Positions 41,819 through 50,046 of a stretch of DNA of 64,000 nucleotides are shown here, piece by piece; the stretch's first letter is position 1; each line of letters opens with the position of its first letter. The stretch is from Deltaproteobacteria bacterium. Lineage in GTDB: Bacteria > Desulfobacterota > GWC2-55-46 > UBA9637. Where the stretch lies: the NCBI GenBank assembly GCA_030690165.1, contig JAUYHF010000023.1:1-64000 (forward strand), given 5' to 3'. The notes beneath the pieces are model-generated. The model saw only the letters and a program-made list of their open reading frames with translations, did no database searches and was not told the DNA's origin. Both the position numbers and the translations under genes were made by a program.

Positions 41819-42475
41819 CTAATACTTGCCTCTGGTAAACCGGTTTACAAAATAAATCACCGAAAATGAGAATAAAGTTATAATTCCTACAAGGAGATTT
41901 GCCGTCGCTGTATCTCCCATCTGCACTGCATCATATATGCCAACCGGCAATGTTTGTGTCACGCCAGGGATGTTTCCGGCAATCATAAGGGTTGCGCCGA
42001 ATTCACCGGTTGCCCTGGCAAATGCAATTATGCCGCCTGCAACAATCCCCCTCCATGCCAAGGGGATTGTTATGGTTTTTAAAACCTCCCATTCTGTCTT
42101 GCCGAGAAGCCTCGCAGCATTTTCAAGATTTCTGTCAACACCTTCAATGGCAGCCCTTGCCGGCCTTACAAACAGAGGCAGAGACGCCACAAATGCCGCA
42201 ACTACAGCGCCTTTCCATGTAAATACCAGGGTTATCCCCGCAGTATCTTCAAGAAATCTTCCTAATGGGCTTGATCTGCCTAATAATACCAGCAGATAAT
42301 ATCCAAGCACAGTCGGAGGTATTACAAGGGGCTGCATGATAATGGCGTCAAGAATGCCTTTTCCAAAAAAATCCCTTCTTGCCATGAGCCATGCAAAACA
42401 CAGGCCGATAACTATAGAAAAAAAGGTTGCGAAGATAGAAACCTTGAGGGTCAGGTATAATGGAAATACATCCAT
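41819..42475 (-). CDS. modB: Molybdate ABC transporter permease ModB
   Basis: 218 residues, five membrane helices. The ABC-contact motif EGVDRNLENAARLLGKTEWE is followed by TIPLAWRGIVAGGIIAFARA (EAA-loop type) and TGEFGATLMIAGNIPGVTQT. It lies two bases after modA. It forms the membrane channel for molybdate or tungstate. Confidence 0.94.
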   Translation of the reverse strand: MDVFPLYLTLKVSIFATFFSIVIGLCFAWLMARRDFFGKGILDAIIMQPLVIPPTVLGYYLLVLLGRSSPLGRFLEDTAGITLVFTWKGAVVAAFVASLPLFVRPARAAIEGVDRNLENAARLLGKTEWEVLKTITIPLAWRGIVAGGIIAFARATGEFGATLMIAGNIPGVTQTLPVGIYDAVQMGDTATANLLVGIITLFSFSVIYFVNRFTRGKY

Positions 42476-42477
42476 TG

Positions 42478-43296
42478 TTAAAACTCCCCCGGCAGGAGGA
42501 AACCGTATTTTTTCATGATCGGCCTGCTGTGCGGGCCGTTTACATAATTTATAAATTCCCTTGCCTCTTTTTCAGCCTTTGTTATTTTAATCACAGCTAC
42601 TGCCTGATTAATAGAATTGTGGATGTTATGGTCAATAAGCGTCCATGTTATTTCTGGCGCATCAGCAACTGATAATGCTATTATACCCGCTTGGGCATTG
42701 CCTGTCTGGATATACTGCAATGCCTGTCGTATATTTTCGCCATACACAAGCTTTGGTTTTAGGGCATCCCATAAATTCAGTTTTTTCAATGCCTCCATTG
42801 CGGCAATCCCATAGGGGGCATGGTCAGGATTGGCGATGGCAATCTTTTTAATGGATGGGTCAAACAGGTCTTCCAGTTTTTTTGCATTTATCCCATATGT
42901 TTTATTCACAGCAAGGACAATCCTTCCCTGCGCATACAGTTTTTTCGTATCAAGGATAATAAGACCTTTGTCTTTCAATTCGTCAATATACTTTTCACTG
43001 GCAGCAAAAAAAATATCGAAAGGCGCATCGTTCTCTATCTGCCGGGTGAGCATTCCTGTAGAGCCAAATGAGAGCGCAACTTTTATGCCGGTATCTTTTT
43101 CAAATTTTTGAGATATTTCCTTTAATGCAAAAGAAAGGTCAGCGGCAGCAGCGATTGTGAGATGTTTTTCTTCTGCAAAAACTGAGGCAGCAAGCAATAA
43201 GCAGGATAAAAGAAGAAGCTGTAAAATGCAAATGGGAAAATGCAAATTTAAAGGAAAAGGCTTTAAGTTTTGCAATTTACAATTTGCATTTTGCAT
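42478..43296 (-). CDS. modA: Molybdate-binding periplasmic protein ModA, leader from a repeat
   Basis: 272 residues. The mature part starts EEKHLTIAAAADLSFALKEI and has LSFGSTGMLTRQIENDAPFD, the usual ModA binding-site segments (AAADLSFA and SGSTG-like). It captures molybdate or tungstate. The first about 40 residues are odd: MQNANCKLQNLKPFPLNLHF then PICILQLLLLSCLLLAAS. The first half is encoded by a TTGCAAA-word element, and the same leader, including the LLLSC stretch, is found before the TPR lipoprotein at 45181. It could be a type I signal or a lipoprotein signal. The ATG directly follows the gpsA stop. Confidence 0.92.
   Translation of the reverse strand: MQNANCKLQNLKPFPLNLHFPICILQLLLLSCLLLAASVFAEEKHLTIAAAADLSFALKEISQKFEKDTGIKVALSFGSTGMLTRQIENDAPFDIFFAASEKYIDELKDKGLIILDTKKLYAQGRIVLAVNKTYGINAKKLEDLFDPSIKKIAIANPDHAPYGIAAMEALKKLNLWDALKPKLVYGENIRQALQYIQTGNAQAGIIALSVADAPEITWTLIDHNIHNSINQAVAVIKITKAEKEAREFINYVNGPHSRPIMKKYGFLLPGEF
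43190..43296 (-). repeat. TTGCAAA-word leader cassette, copy at gpsA-modA
   Basis: From the gpsA stop the coding strand has ATCTTAAATGCAAA, TGTAAATTGCAAAACTTAAA, CTTTTCC, AAATTTGCATTTTCCCA, TTGCATTTTACA and CTTCTTTTATCCTGCT. These blocks occur in the same order at 45060-45181. It contains the modA start codon and signal-peptide codons. Confidence 0.85.
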
Positions 43297-44301
43297 TTAA
43301 GATAATTCCCCCTTCAATCTCCTTGTCATTAAATCCATAACCGCATCCTTTGGCGATTTATCTTCATACAGGACGCGGTATACCTGCTCTGTGATTGGCA
43401 TCTCCACCCCATATTTTTTAGCAAGTTCATACGCTGCCTTTGCAGTCTTTACCCCTTCTGCCACCATCTTCATCTCTGATAGTATATCATTTAGTTTGCG
43501 GCCTTTTCCTATCATCATGCCGACAGACCTGTTCCTGCTAAGTTCGCCTGTGCATGTTAAAACAAGATCTCCAAGCCCGGACAGGCCTGCAAATGTTGCC
43601 GCATCCGCCCCCATGCTTATGCCGAGCCTTGAAATCTCCGCAAGGCCTCTGGTTATAAGGGCTGCCCTTGCATTCATTCCAAGGGACAGACCATCGGATA
43701 TGCCTGCCGCTATGGCAATTACATTTTTTAATGCGCCGCTAATTTCAACACCTGTCATGTCGCTATTTGTATAAACCCTGAAATAATTGGTATTAAAAAC
43801 CTGCTGCACTTTTTCCGCCACAGCCTTTTTATTAGCTGCGACACAAATGGCAGTTGGAAGTTTCCGGCTTACCTCTTTGGCAAAGGTCGGGCCTGAAAGC
43901 ACGGAAAGATTTTGATGGAATGCCTTGGGAAGGGATTGCCTTAATATCTGGGAAACAGTCAGCAGGGTTTCCTGCTCAATCCCCTTTGATGCGTTTACTA
44001 TAATTGCATCTTTTGATAAAAATTTTGATGCCTGCGCGAATATGTCCCTTACCCCATGAGACGGAATTACGCATAGGATAATAGCCCTGTTTTTTACAGC
44101 CTCCTCTATGGAATTGGTTGACGTGATATTGTGCGCGAGTTTTATGCCGGGGAGGAAGAAGGCGTTTTCCCTTGTCTCCCGGATGATCCGATATAATTCT
44201 TCTTCCCTTACCCAAAGGCTTATATCAAAGCCTTTCTCAGCAAGGATATTCGCAAGGGTTGTCCCCCAGCTTCCTGCGCCGAGCACACATATCTTTTCCA
44301 T
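43297..44301 (-). CDS. gpsA: Glycerol-3-phosphate dehydrogenase [NAD(P)+]
   Basis: 334 residues from ATG 44301, chosen because AAAGGA is eight bases upstream; an ATG three codons earlier sits on that site. It reduces dihydroxyacetone phosphate to sn-glycerol 3-phosphate for phospholipid synthesis. Motifs are VLGAGSWGTTLANILA, NASKGIEQETL, LSGPTFAKEV and the catalytic lysine in SGALKNVIAIAAG. Starts at the stop of the TPR lipoprotein gene. Confidence 0.96.
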   Translation of the reverse strand: MEKICVLGAGSWGTTLANILAEKGFDISLWVREEELYRIIRETRENAFFLPGIKLAHNITSTNSIEEAVKNRAIILCVIPSHGVRDIFAQASKFLSKDAIIVNASKGIEQETLLTVSQILRQSLPKAFHQNLSVLSGPTFAKEVSRKLPTAICVAANKKAVAEKVQQVFNTNYFRVYTNSDMTGVEISGALKNVIAIAAGISDGLSLGMNARAALITRGLAEISRLGISMGADAATFAGLSGLGDLVLTCTGELSRNRSVGMMIGKGRKLNDILSEMKMVAEGVKTAKAAYELAKKYGVEMPITEQVYRVLYEDKSPKDAVMDLMTRRLKGELS

Positions 44302-44302
44302 T

Positions 44303-45181
44303 TCAGTCATCCTTTTTCAGCGCCACCGGGGTATTCTTGTTTTCCCTCGCCTCTATTGCATCTATCCTTACCTTTATAGCTTCCGGGTTGGGATAGCTTT
44401 TTTCCAACTCCTTATAAAACCTCATCGCCTCCGCAATATCCCCTGTCTCTTCAATGCAGACAGCCTTATTAAGCCTTGCCTCATTAGCATAGGAGTTGTT
44501 CGGATATAACGAAATCACCCTTTCGTAGGCATTAATAGCCTCTTTATAATCACCCTCCAGATGATAGGTATTTGCTATCTGATAATAAATCTCCGGGCCA
44601 AGGGTAGAATCTGGAGAATTTTTGACAATTTCCTGAAGCTCTATCCTTGTCTGCTTAATATCTGTGAGCTTAAGATAGGTCATGGCTATCTGATATTGAA
44701 AATTGTCCCGCTGTATCCCGCCTGAATTTCTCATCAGCCATTGATACTCTCCTATGGTTTTTCTGTAATCGCCTTTTCTTGCATATATCTCTGCCATATC
44801 CTGCCTCGCCAATAGCACCTCTTTGCTATCAGGATAAAGGAGCATCAATGCAGCATAGGCATTCATAGCCCTTCTCATATCCTTAAGATAGAGATTGTTG
44901 ATAAGGCCGATCTTATACTGGCTGGCAGGGGCATACGGGCTTTCGGGGTGTTTGTTGACAATATTACTGTAACTTTCTATAGCCTTTGCATATGCCATCT
45001 GGCTGAAAAGCCCTTCTGCCTTTTCATACAAAGGCTGGGCAGGGTCTGCGGAGCAGGATAAAAGAAGAATACATATTGCAAGTTGTAAAATGCAACTGGG
45101 AAAATGCAAATTTGAAGGAAAAGACTTTAAGTTTTGTAATTTACGATTTACAATTTGTAATTTGCAATTTGCAATTTGCAT
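44303..45181 (-). CDS. TPR lipoprotein (BamD/YbgF-like), leader from a repeat
   Basis: 292 residues. The lipoprotein signal ends CILQLAICILLLSCSADPA with the cysteine near residue 43. About five TPRs follow, for example YAKAIESYSNIVNKHPESPY, IGEYQWLM and EGDYKEAINAYERVISLYPN. Proteins of this layout (BamD, CpoB/YbgF) work in outer-membrane biogenesis or Tol-Pal; I cannot choose between them. The first 30 residues (MQIANCKLQIVNRKLQNLKS and on) are encoded by TTGCAAA words, the same element that starts modA. The ATG follows the gyrA stop; the GAGGAGG in the gyrA end is its ribosome site. Confidence 0.82.
   Translation of the reverse strand: MQIANCKLQIVNRKLQNLKSFPSNLHFPSCILQLAICILLLSCSADPAQPLYEKAEGLFSQMAYAKAIESYSNIVNKHPESPYAPASQYKIGLINNLYLKDMRRAMNAYAALMLLYPDSKEVLLARQDMAEIYARKGDYRKTIGEYQWLMRNSGGIQRDNFQYQIAMTYLKLTDIKQTRIELQEIVKNSPDSTLGPEIYYQIANTYHLEGDYKEAINAYERVISLYPNNSYANEARLNKAVCIEETGDIAEAMRFYKELEKSYPNPEAIKVRIDAIEARENKNTPVALKKDD
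45060..45181 (-). repeat. TTGCAAA-word leader cassette, copy at gyrA-TPR lipoprotein
   Basis: The coding strand begins ATCTTAAATGCAAA at the gyrA end, has six TTGCAAA-like words, then ACAAAACTTAAAG, CTTTTCCTTC, AAATTTGCATTTTCCCA, TTGCATTTTACA and CTTCTTTTATCCTGCT. It is longer than the modA copy by word number and by a small insert before the last block. Confidence 0.85.
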
Positions 45182-47617
45182 TTAAGATTCCTCCTCTTCC
45201 TCTTTCTCCGCAATCGGCGCTATACCGGTCACCCTCTCATCCTTTTCAATATCAATAAGCTTAACACCCTGCGTATTTCTGCCGATTACAGACACACCTT
45301 TCATTGCTATCCTTATAATCTTTCCGATATTGGTGGTAATCATGAGTTCGTCTTCACCCGTTACCTGGGCGATGCCGACAACAGGGCCGTTCTTCTCCGT
45401 AACCTTGATGTTGATTATGCCCATCCCCCCGCGCAGTTGGCTCCGGTATTCTTTAATCTCAGTCCTCTTGCCATATCCCCTCTCTGTTACAGTCAGAATA
45501 GTTCTCCCCTCTTCAAGGGCCTCCGCTGCCACGACCACATCGTCTTTGCCGAGGTTTATTGCCCGCACACCTCTCGCAACCCTTCCCATATCCCTCACCT
45601 GCGATTCATTAAATCTTATTGCCTGGCCTTCCTTTGTGCCAAGGAAAAGTTCCTTAGAGCCGTCAGTCAACCGTGTTGCAATCAATTCATCCCCTTCATC
45701 CAATCCGAGGGCAATGAGACCGCCTGATCGGATATTGGCAAAGGCCGGCAGATCGGTCTTTTTTATCACGCCGCATTTTGTGGCCATAACAATAAATTTT
45801 CCCTCTGTAAATTCTCTTACCGGCAGGAATGCGGTCATCTTTTCTCCCTGTGCAAGGTTCAAAAGATTGACAATGGCCTTCCCCTTTGTAGCAGTGCCTG
45901 CCTGAGGAATATCATACACCTTCAGTGAATAGACCTTGCCCTTGTCCGTAAAGAAGAGTATGAAACTGTGGGTTGACGCAACAAACATATGCTCAACAAA
46001 ATCCTCTTCCTTTGTTGTCATGCCGATCTTGCCTTTGCCTCCACGTCTCTGTGTTCTGAACAGGCTTGTCGGATTCCGCTTGATGTATCCGCCGTGGCTG
46101 ATGTTCACCATCATGTCCTCTTCGGCAATGATGTCTTCCATAGTTATTTCGCCGGTCTTTTCAATGATCTCCGTGCGCCGCTCATCGCCGAACTGCTTTT
46201 TAATTTCTTTGAGTTCATTGACGATAACTTCAATCAGGAGTTTTTCGTCGGTCAGTATCTCTTCCAGCCTCTTGATTAGCTTCAAAACCTCTTTATATTC
46301 CTCAATGATCTTATCCCTCTCAAGGGCAGTCAACCTCTGAAGTTTCATATCAAGGATTGCCTGAGCCTGAATATCGGAAAGCTTGAATCGCTTTATCAGG
46401 CCTTCCCTTGCCTCCTGAGGGGATTTGCTCTTTCTAATCAGGGTTATAACCTCGTCAAGATTATCTATTGCAATCTTTAACCCCTCTAATATATGGGCGC
46501 GCTCTTTTGCCTTTTTAAGTTCAAATATTGTCCTTCGTGTTACGATCTCATTTCTGAATCTTACAAATTGCTGTAGAAGTTCCTTTAGATTTAATACCTT
46601 TGGCTGACCGTCAACAATGGCAAGGTTTATAATGCCGAATGTGGTCTGCATCTGGGTGTGCAGGAACAGATTATTGAGGATGACCTCTCCAACCTCATCC
46701 CTCTTTAAGTCAACAACAATCCTCATCCCATCCCTGTCAGATTCATCTCTTATATCAGCAATACCCTCAACCTTTTTATCCCTGACCAATTCCGCAATCT
46801 TTTCAATAAGCCTTGCCTTGTTCACCTGATAGGGTATCTCGGTTATTACAATCGCCTGCCTGTTTGTCCTCGGATTCTTTTCTATTGCGGCCCTTGCCCT
46901 CATCTGGATAATGCCTCTGCCGGTTTCATACGCGGCCTTGATACCTTCCCTTCCGTGGATAAAACCGGCGGTTGGGAAATCAGGGCCTGGAATGAGCTTC
47001 ATCAATTCCTTGATAGTTGCGTCAGGCTTATTTATTATATGTATCAGGCCGTCTATCACCTCTGAAAGATTATGCGGAGGCATGTTTGTAGCCATGCCAA
47101 CAGCAATGCCTGACGAGCCGTTTACAAGGAGATTGGGGAACGCAGCAGGCATCACTAACGGCTCTTTCAGGGATTCATCATAGTTTGGCCTCCAGTCAAC
47201 AGTCTCCTTATCTATATCAGACAGAAGCCCGCCTGTAAGCCGCGCCATCCTCACTTCCGTATAACGCATGGCAGCAGGCGCATCTCCGTCAACAGAACCA
47301 AAGTTGCCCTGGCCGTCTATTAAGGGGTATCTCAGGGAAAAATCCTGAACCATCCTTGTTATTGCGTCATAAACAGCAGTATCACCATGAGGATGATATT
47401 TACCGATCACATCTCCGACAACACGGGCGGATTTTTTATAGGGCTTATTCCACTCAACCCCCATCTCATGCATTGCATAAAGTATTCTCCGGTGAACCGG
47501 CTTTAACCCATCCCGCACATCCGGCAATGCCCTGCCGACAATTACGCTCATGGCATAGGCCAGATACGATTTTTTCATCTCATCTTCAATATAAACCGGA
47601 ATCTTTTCCTGAGCCAT
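45182..47617 (-). CDS. gyrA: DNA gyrase subunit A
   Basis: 811 residues. The breakage-reunion domain has [20 protein letters not shown] and the catalytic tyrosine in [13 protein letters not shown]. The C-terminal beta-pinwheel contains the GyrA box [10 protein letters not shown] near 540, which separates gyrase from topoisomerase IV. The quinolone-resistance region reads [13 protein letters not shown], so Ser83 is replaced by Thr in this alignment. The last residues are acidic (EKEEEEES). AGGATAG lies before the ATG. gyrB is not in the window. Confidence 0.96.
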   Translation of the reverse strand: MAQEKIPVYIEDEMKKSYLAYAMSVIVGRALPDVRDGLKPVHRRILYAMHEMGVEWNKPYKKSARVVGDVIGKYHPHGDTAVYDAITRMVQDFSLRYPLIDGQGNFGSVDGDAPAAMRYTEVRMARLTGGLLSDIDKETVDWRPNYDESLKEPLVMPAAFPNLLVNGSSGIAVGMATNMPPHNLSEVIDGLIHIINKPDATIKELMKLIPGPDFPTAGFIHGREGIKAAYETGRGIIQMRARAAIEKNPRTNRQAIVITEIPYQVNKARLIEKIAELVRDKKVEGIADIRDESDRDGMRIVVDLKRDEVGEVILNNLFLHTQMQTTFGIINLAIVDGQPKVLNLKELLQQFVRFRNEIVTRRTIFELKKAKERAHILEGLKIAIDNLDEVITLIRKSKSPQEAREGLIKRFKLSDIQAQAILDMKLQRLTALERDKIIEEYKEVLKLIKRLEEILTDEKLLIEVIVNELKEIKKQFGDERRTEIIEKTGEITMEDIIAEEDMMVNISHGGYIKRNPTSLFRTQRRGGKGKIGMTTKEEDFVEHMFVASTHSFILFFTDKGKVYSLKVYDIPQAGTATKGKAIVNLLNLAQGEKMTAFLPVREFTEGKFIVMATKCGVIKKTDLPAFANIRSGGLIALGLDEGDELIATRLTDGSKELFLGTKEGQAIRFNESQVRDMGRVARGVRAINLGKDDVVVAAEALEEGRTILTVTERGYGKRTEIKEYRSQLRGGMGIINIKVTEKNGPVVGIAQVTGEDELMITTNIGKIIRIAMKGVSVIGRNTQGVKLIDIEKDERVTGIAPIAEKEEEEES

Positions 47618-47635
47618 CTATCCTCCATTATTAGT

Positions 47636-47682
47636 TCATAGCCCATAGCTCATGGTAGTTACTATCAGCTATAAGCTGTTTT
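47636..47682. repeat. AGCTAT/GCTCAT word repeat upstream of gyrA
   Basis: Words CATAGCCCATAGCTCATGG and TACTATCAGCTATAAGCTG face each other. They resemble the element at 8453-8497. The rest of the 47618-47848 gap shows no gene; a gyrA promoter must lie here, but I see no convincing -35/-10 pair. Confidence 0.55.
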
Positions 47683-47848
47683 TTTATCTCTGGTATAATA
47701 ATGTGGAATTACAGACCTGTCAAGATTATAAAGGAAAGTTTCATAGAAAGGCTATACCTATATCATAATTATCCATCTGTCCTGATTTTAGATTGGCCTG
47801 ACTTTGGATTAGATAGATATTATTTGGCAGTGAGGTATGTATCTGGAT

Positions 47849-47909
47849 AAAAAAACAGCCCCCTCCCCCTTTATACCCTCATAGAGGGGGACAGTGGGAG
47901 GGGGCTGTT
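47849..47909 (-). terminator. Terminator after the cytochrome c gene
   Basis: On the minus strand ACAGCCCCCTCCC and GGGGGAGGGGGCTGT pair, with an inner CCCCCTCT/AGGGG part, and are followed by a T-rich run. It lies 28 bases after the stop. Confidence 0.85.
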
Positions 47910-47936
47910 ACAGGAATTCCTGTGAAATCACAAAAC

Positions 47937-48272
47937 CTATTTCTGTGTCTGTAATTCGCCTTGTTCATACTTTACAACTGCTTCTGCATCTGCTTCAGAA
48001 AGACCCGACTTGGGCATGTCAATCGGGAATTCTTTGTACTTCTTTGCTGCACCAGCGCGGCCTTCAAGGACGAGCTTTTTAAGATCTTCTGGTTTGCTCT
48101 CGATAATAAATTTATTGCCTTTGTGTGCCGGCGCCAGACCCTTCGTGCCCTGACCTTTCGCGCCATGACATACAGCACATTGTTTGTAGATCTCTGCCCC
48201 ATCTCTTGCCATTGAATTAACAGCAAATACAAGGCTTATTACCACAACTGCCGACCATATAACTTTACGCAT
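47937..48272 (-). CDS. Small periplasmic cytochrome c
   Basis: 111 residues. Signal peptide about 1-22 (ending NSMARDGA), haem motif CAVCH near residue 33, and a distal methionine likely in FPIDMPKSGLSEADA. Cytochrome c551/c5-like electron carrier. GGAGGT lies six bases before the ATG, and a strong terminator follows, so it is a single-gene transcript. Confidence 0.9.
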   Translation of the reverse strand: MRKVIWSAVVVISLVFAVNSMARDGAEIYKQCAVCHGAKGQGTKGLAPAHKGNKFIIESKPEDLKKLVLEGRAGAAKKYKEFPIDMPKSGLSEADAEAVVKYEQGELQTQK

Positions 48273-48421
48273 GATTTACCTCCTTTCTTTAGAATTTATT
48301 TACTATAATTTATAAATTAAATTAAAATATATACCTTGTCAAGTATTTTTTTAAAAACATTTTTTAAAAAGGAAAAGGTTTTACAGACGCTCTATATTTT
48401 TCGGGACGAATTTATACGTCA

Positions 48422-48889
48422 TTAAAACCCACCAAGCCTTAAAAATACCGCAAAAAGCACGATAGCAAGCGCTATAAAAAGATTAGACCTGCCCAACCAC
48501 TTGGCAATATTACTGTAAACAGACGAGTTTCTTGCTTTTGGGCCAAAAATAAAATCATGAAGCAGACTTGTAGATATGATAAAAATGACAAATAAGATTT
48601 TAATGGCTAATGTCTTGCCGTAAGGGGTTCTGTGGAAAGAAGGGTCAATAAGATTAGACAAAGGTGTTCCCATTAAACGCAGGTTTAATGTGCCTGTTAT
48701 AACCAGTATTGATATGGCAACCCAGCCCCAGAACCTGAAACCTCTGCCGACACTCTGGTATATGCTGGACCGCTCCTTTGCATCCTGGATTGTCTTTAAA
48801 AACGGCGTAATAATCAGGGTTAAAAACAGCATCCCGCCTATCCAGAATAAGGCAGCAACAATATGAAAAAATAAGGAGAGTTTCAGCAT
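48422..48889 (-). CDS. CopD-like four-helix membrane protein
   Basis: 155 residues with four hydrophobic helices. FFHIVAALFWIGGMLFLTLI at the start with its conserved histidine and WIGG, RFRFWGWVAISILVITG (written RGFRFWGW in the protein) and a C-terminal helix are as in CopD / DUF2269-like copper or haem membrane proteins. No CopC is adjacent. Function is only suggested by family. Confidence 0.7.
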   Translation of the reverse strand: MLKLSLFFHIVAALFWIGGMLFLTLIITPFLKTIQDAKERSSIYQSVGRGFRFWGWVAISILVITGTLNLRLMGTPLSNLIDPSFHRTPYGKTLAIKILFVIFIISTSLLHDFIFGPKARNSSVYSNIAKWLGRSNLFIALAIVLFAVFLRLGGF

Positions 48890-48923
48890 AGTATTATATT
48901 ATATAGAGTCAAATTTAAGATGC

Positions 48924-49895
48924 CTATAGGGTTGTTAATCCTCTAGCCATAGCAGCAGCGCCGATAACTGCCGCCTTTTCACCCAATCCGGCCTTGACTA
49001 TTTTTAGATGAGTTGAAGCAGCCTTAAGGGCATGTTTCTTCACCCCTTGTTCAGCCATTGATATAAATATTGTCAAATTCTCAATCACGCCTCCACCAAG
49101 GATAATAAGGCACGGGTTAAATGCATTGACTATGCTTACAATACCGGCAGCCAGATACATGCCTGTCTCCTCAACAAGTTGACAGGCAAGGGGGTCTTTA
49201 TCCTGATATGCCTTATTAAGCGCAACAGCAGTAATATTCTCAACACCCCCTGCAAGTTTAAGCAGATATAGACCTGATTCGGCATTACACTTTACAGCCT
49301 CCTTTACCCTTTCTGCAATAGCCCACCCTCCGGCATATGCCTCAAGGCATCCCATGTTTCCACAATTGCAGCGTCTGCCGTCAGCCCTAATGGTTATATG
49401 CCCAAGTTCTCCGGCTGTATTGCTGCAACCTTCAAGCATGCGGCCGCCGCTTATTACGCCGCCGCCGATACCTGTGCCAACAAAGATAGCGACAAGGTCA
49501 TCCACACCATGCCCTGCCCCATAGAGCCACTCTCCATATGTGGCAGCGCGGACATCATTTGTAACAATTACCGGCAGACCAATGCCTTTTTCCAATTCGT
49601 TCTTAAGCGGAACATTCTGCCATCTCAGGTTAGGGGCAAACCGCACATTGCCTGCAGACGGCTCCACCTGACCTGCCACACCAATGCCCAGAGCAAGTAT
49701 ATCTTCCGATGTCTTGCCGAGACAATCCTTAACATAAGTTGTGATATCAGCTATGACCCCGTCAGGGCCTTTTTGGGGATTAGTGGGATATCGGCGGGAA
49801 AAAATTATACCTCCGGCGCCATCTACCACTGCCACATCCACTTTGGTGCCGCCCAAGTCAACACCGAGGGTTATGGGTTTCCTTTTTCGTCCCAT
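48924..49895 (-). CDS. ROK-family sugar kinase (glucokinase-like)
   Basis: 323 residues. The ATP phosphate motif is GVDLGGTKVDVAVVDGAGG, the sugar site includes VTNDVRAATYGEWLYGAG, the GTGIGGGVI loop follows and the ROK zinc motif is CNCGNMGCLEAYAGG. It phosphorylates glucose or a related hexose. There is no helix-turn-helix domain, so it is an enzyme rather than a repressor. Divergent from dnaE. Confidence 0.9.
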   Translation of the reverse strand: MGRKRKPITLGVDLGGTKVDVAVVDGAGGIIFSRRYPTNPQKGPDGVIADITTYVKDCLGKTSEDILALGIGVAGQVEPSAGNVRFAPNLRWQNVPLKNELEKGIGLPVIVTNDVRAATYGEWLYGAGHGVDDLVAIFVGTGIGGGVISGGRMLEGCSNTAGELGHITIRADGRRCNCGNMGCLEAYAGGWAIAERVKEAVKCNAESGLYLLKLAGGVENITAVALNKAYQDKDPLACQLVEETGMYLAAGIVSIVNAFNPCLIILGGGVIENLTIFISMAEQGVKKHALKAASTHLKIVKAGLGEKAAVIGAAAMARGLTTL

Positions 49896-49913
49896 TAGAA
49901 CCGCCTATCCTTG

Positions 49914-49950
49914 TTTACCCCCACACCAAAGATTTTGGTGTGAGGGTAAA
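49914..49950. promoter_or_regulatory. Inverted repeat in the ROK kinase / dnaE divergent gap
   Basis: Outer arms TTTACCC and GGGTAAA and inner arms CACACCAAA and TTTGGTGTG with a three-base loop: 16 paired bases with one mismatch. It lies 19 bases before the ROK gene start and about 100 bases before dnaE. It may be an operator or an mRNA stem; a terminator is unlikely as no gene ends here. Confidence 0.5.
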
Positions 49951-50046
49951 ATAATATACTGTCTTTACTAAATTATCCATAAAATATTCAATAGATTTAC
50001 ACAACCACTTCCAAAAACATATAAAGTGTGATAGTCTTTTTACCCT

